Source of the DNA: Norana najaformis
Lineage: Eukaryota > Annelida > Clitellata > Crassiclitellata > Hormogastridae
Reading direction: 5' to 3'
Assembly: GCA_964023275.1 (NCBI GenBank)
Contig: OZ029917.1
Coordinates: forward strand, 21,562,488 to 21,626,487
Length of the DNA stretch: 64,000 bases
A model generated the notes under the pieces. The model did not search any database. It saw only the letters and a program-made list of their open reading frames with translations, and had not been told where the DNA came from. A program made the translations under genes and the position numbers. Positions 62,626-64,000 of the stretch are shown piece by piece (positions within the stretch are counted from its first letter, which is position 1; every line of letters begins with the position of its first letter).

Positions 62626-64000
62626 TTCGGAGTAACTAATCGAATGGTCGTGTATAGAGAAACTCAATCGCCCTCTATTGACAATTAACCTTCATCATTC
62701 GAGTATGCAGTAACACATATTTATATATGTACATAAAGTGTTGTTAATAAACCATCAGAAATATATATCTAAACTTATGAAAATTAAGACAAAGGGAGGT
62801 TAAACTCTTCTGAGCTTTTTCACTTCACTGTCTCGCCTTTCCGTGCAGTCCGTCATTCAGGTACCTCCATCCAAATCCTCTGGGTATATTTAATTCCCCA
62901 TTTCGCTCCCAGAGACAGCGATTGACCTAATTCACAGCCAGTGCACCCACATTTGGCCACAGTTGGGGCGATGTTGTACAATATTGGCCCAACGTTGTAC
63001 AAATTTGGCCTAGCGTTGGCCAACTTGGTCCATCGTGTGTGCTGCATGGCTAGGTTAGCCTTACCTAGTAAGTTTCTAAATCCAGTTTTCTATGACAATG
63101 TTAACACGGTGGATTAACACTTACTATTTGCAACGACCCTTCTTTGGTTATACTTGAAAGCGACTGTGATGCAGTCTTGCACAAAAGTCACCATGTCAAA
63201 CTCTCGCCAATATAGTCGCTGTGTTGGGACCCCAGATTCTGCGTTGTCCCAGCTCCTTTCGTAATTCTAAAACAAGGACATGGACCAGCCCAAAAGGAAC
63301 TAACGACTGGATTCAGATTCCTTCAGCAGCCACCATAGGCATGTCCGGACAGTAGCTCCAGTTCCACCAGTCTATAAGACACCAGTCTCCAGTCGACCAA
63401 ACTTTAGCCCAAGCTAAATTTACATGCACATTAAACCTCTAAAATACGTAAACAATAAACCCGAATAATATTTGCATCCCTCAGCTAATTTGCCTGTCTA
63501 GCTAACAAAACCCTGCGTTTTCAGCAATTCGCAGGTATCTCTATTTTTGCCGAACATCTTAAAATTCGACGAGTGCTCTTATACCGACGTATTTAACCAC
63601 TGTCTCAAGTATTCAAAACTCTGTATATAAGATGCCTTAAAACTCTTCATATATGTCTTCTATGTTTACTTTACACAACTATGCGTCTTAATTGAAACAA
63701 AATTATCCAAACACTCGACTTCGAATAGCCTATACAATTACGATCCATATACACAGAATCCTGAACTAAGCTCAACGTTACCAAACCAATATATATATTA
63801 TATATATATGTATATATATACATTTCTACACTTACGACAACGAAGGTTAGGGAAGTCAAGCTACTCTAGGTTTCTCATCTTCCTCCACTTCGCGTCACGA
63901 ACTCGCCTCTCTCAATGCAGTCCATTAGCGAGAAGTCTTCTTTGAATACCCTCGAATTCGTTTTTCCACTCCGTGTTTGATTCGCAAGACAGCGACCGAG
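62626..64000. other. No gene seen; 21-bp degenerate repeat and (TA)n
   Basis: At 62950-63030 the phrase GTTGTACAA.xTTGGCC recurs with about 21-bp spacing, three degenerate copies. A (TA)n run lies at 63790-63821. The rest is AT-rich and unassigned. Confidence 0.5.

Overview
This is a eukaryotic, gene-poor, AT-rich window, most likely from a marine bilaterian invertebrate; I cannot place the phylum. The grounds are: one intact animal-type seven-transmembrane receptor, remnants of LINE, Ty3/Gypsy, MULE and hAT elements, many long di-, tri- and tetranucleotide microsatellites, no operon-like packing, and no ribosome-binding-site-led ORFs. The palindrome TAGGCCTA recurs far more often than base composition predicts.

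The only intact protein-coding gene I can support is a 388-residue class A GPCR on the minus strand (7489-8655), most like the sex peptide receptor / myoinhibitory peptide receptor group. It is a single complete exon and is more GC-rich than its flanks. Almost every other long open frame is a frame shadow, a low-complexity artefact or a transposon fragment.

Layout. 1-6,000: a MULE-type element with a perfect 9-bp target duplication (178-934), a small hAT-like MITE and a dead LINE reverse transcriptase (2690-3970). 7,489-8,655: the GPCR. 12,040-13,600: a broken Ty3/Gypsy element with integrase upstream of reverse transcriptase (Gmr1-like order) and an 84-unit (CT)n tract inside its RT frame. 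17,400-28,000: minisatellites of 22, 22 and 39 bp, a tRNA-derived SINE and LINE tails. 28,260-34,050: a SINE, a MITE with CCTCAAGG-containing inverted repeats, a decayed CR1/L2-like LINE (30,787-32,226), and a MITE with about 62-bp inverted repeats sitting in a TA microsatellite. 36,000-45,300: LINE 3' ends, a periodic CAAGCGCTG array, and a 65-bp x4 tandem array. 47,400-49,700: composite and simple satellites. 52,600-55,190: a second Gypsy element in gag-PR-RT-RH order, interrupted by a LINE 3' end with ATT tracts. 55,840-64,000: a SINE copy, pyrimidine tracts, a long (TA)n, and a 651-bp hAT-type element with a perfect 8-bp target duplication (61,967-62,617).

Nothing suggests that the genes here work together. 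The window is one receptor gene in a repeat-dense landscape where elements have nested and where several microsatellites appear to have grown from transposon sequence. No functional tRNA, rRNA, CRISPR array or prokaryotic feature was found.
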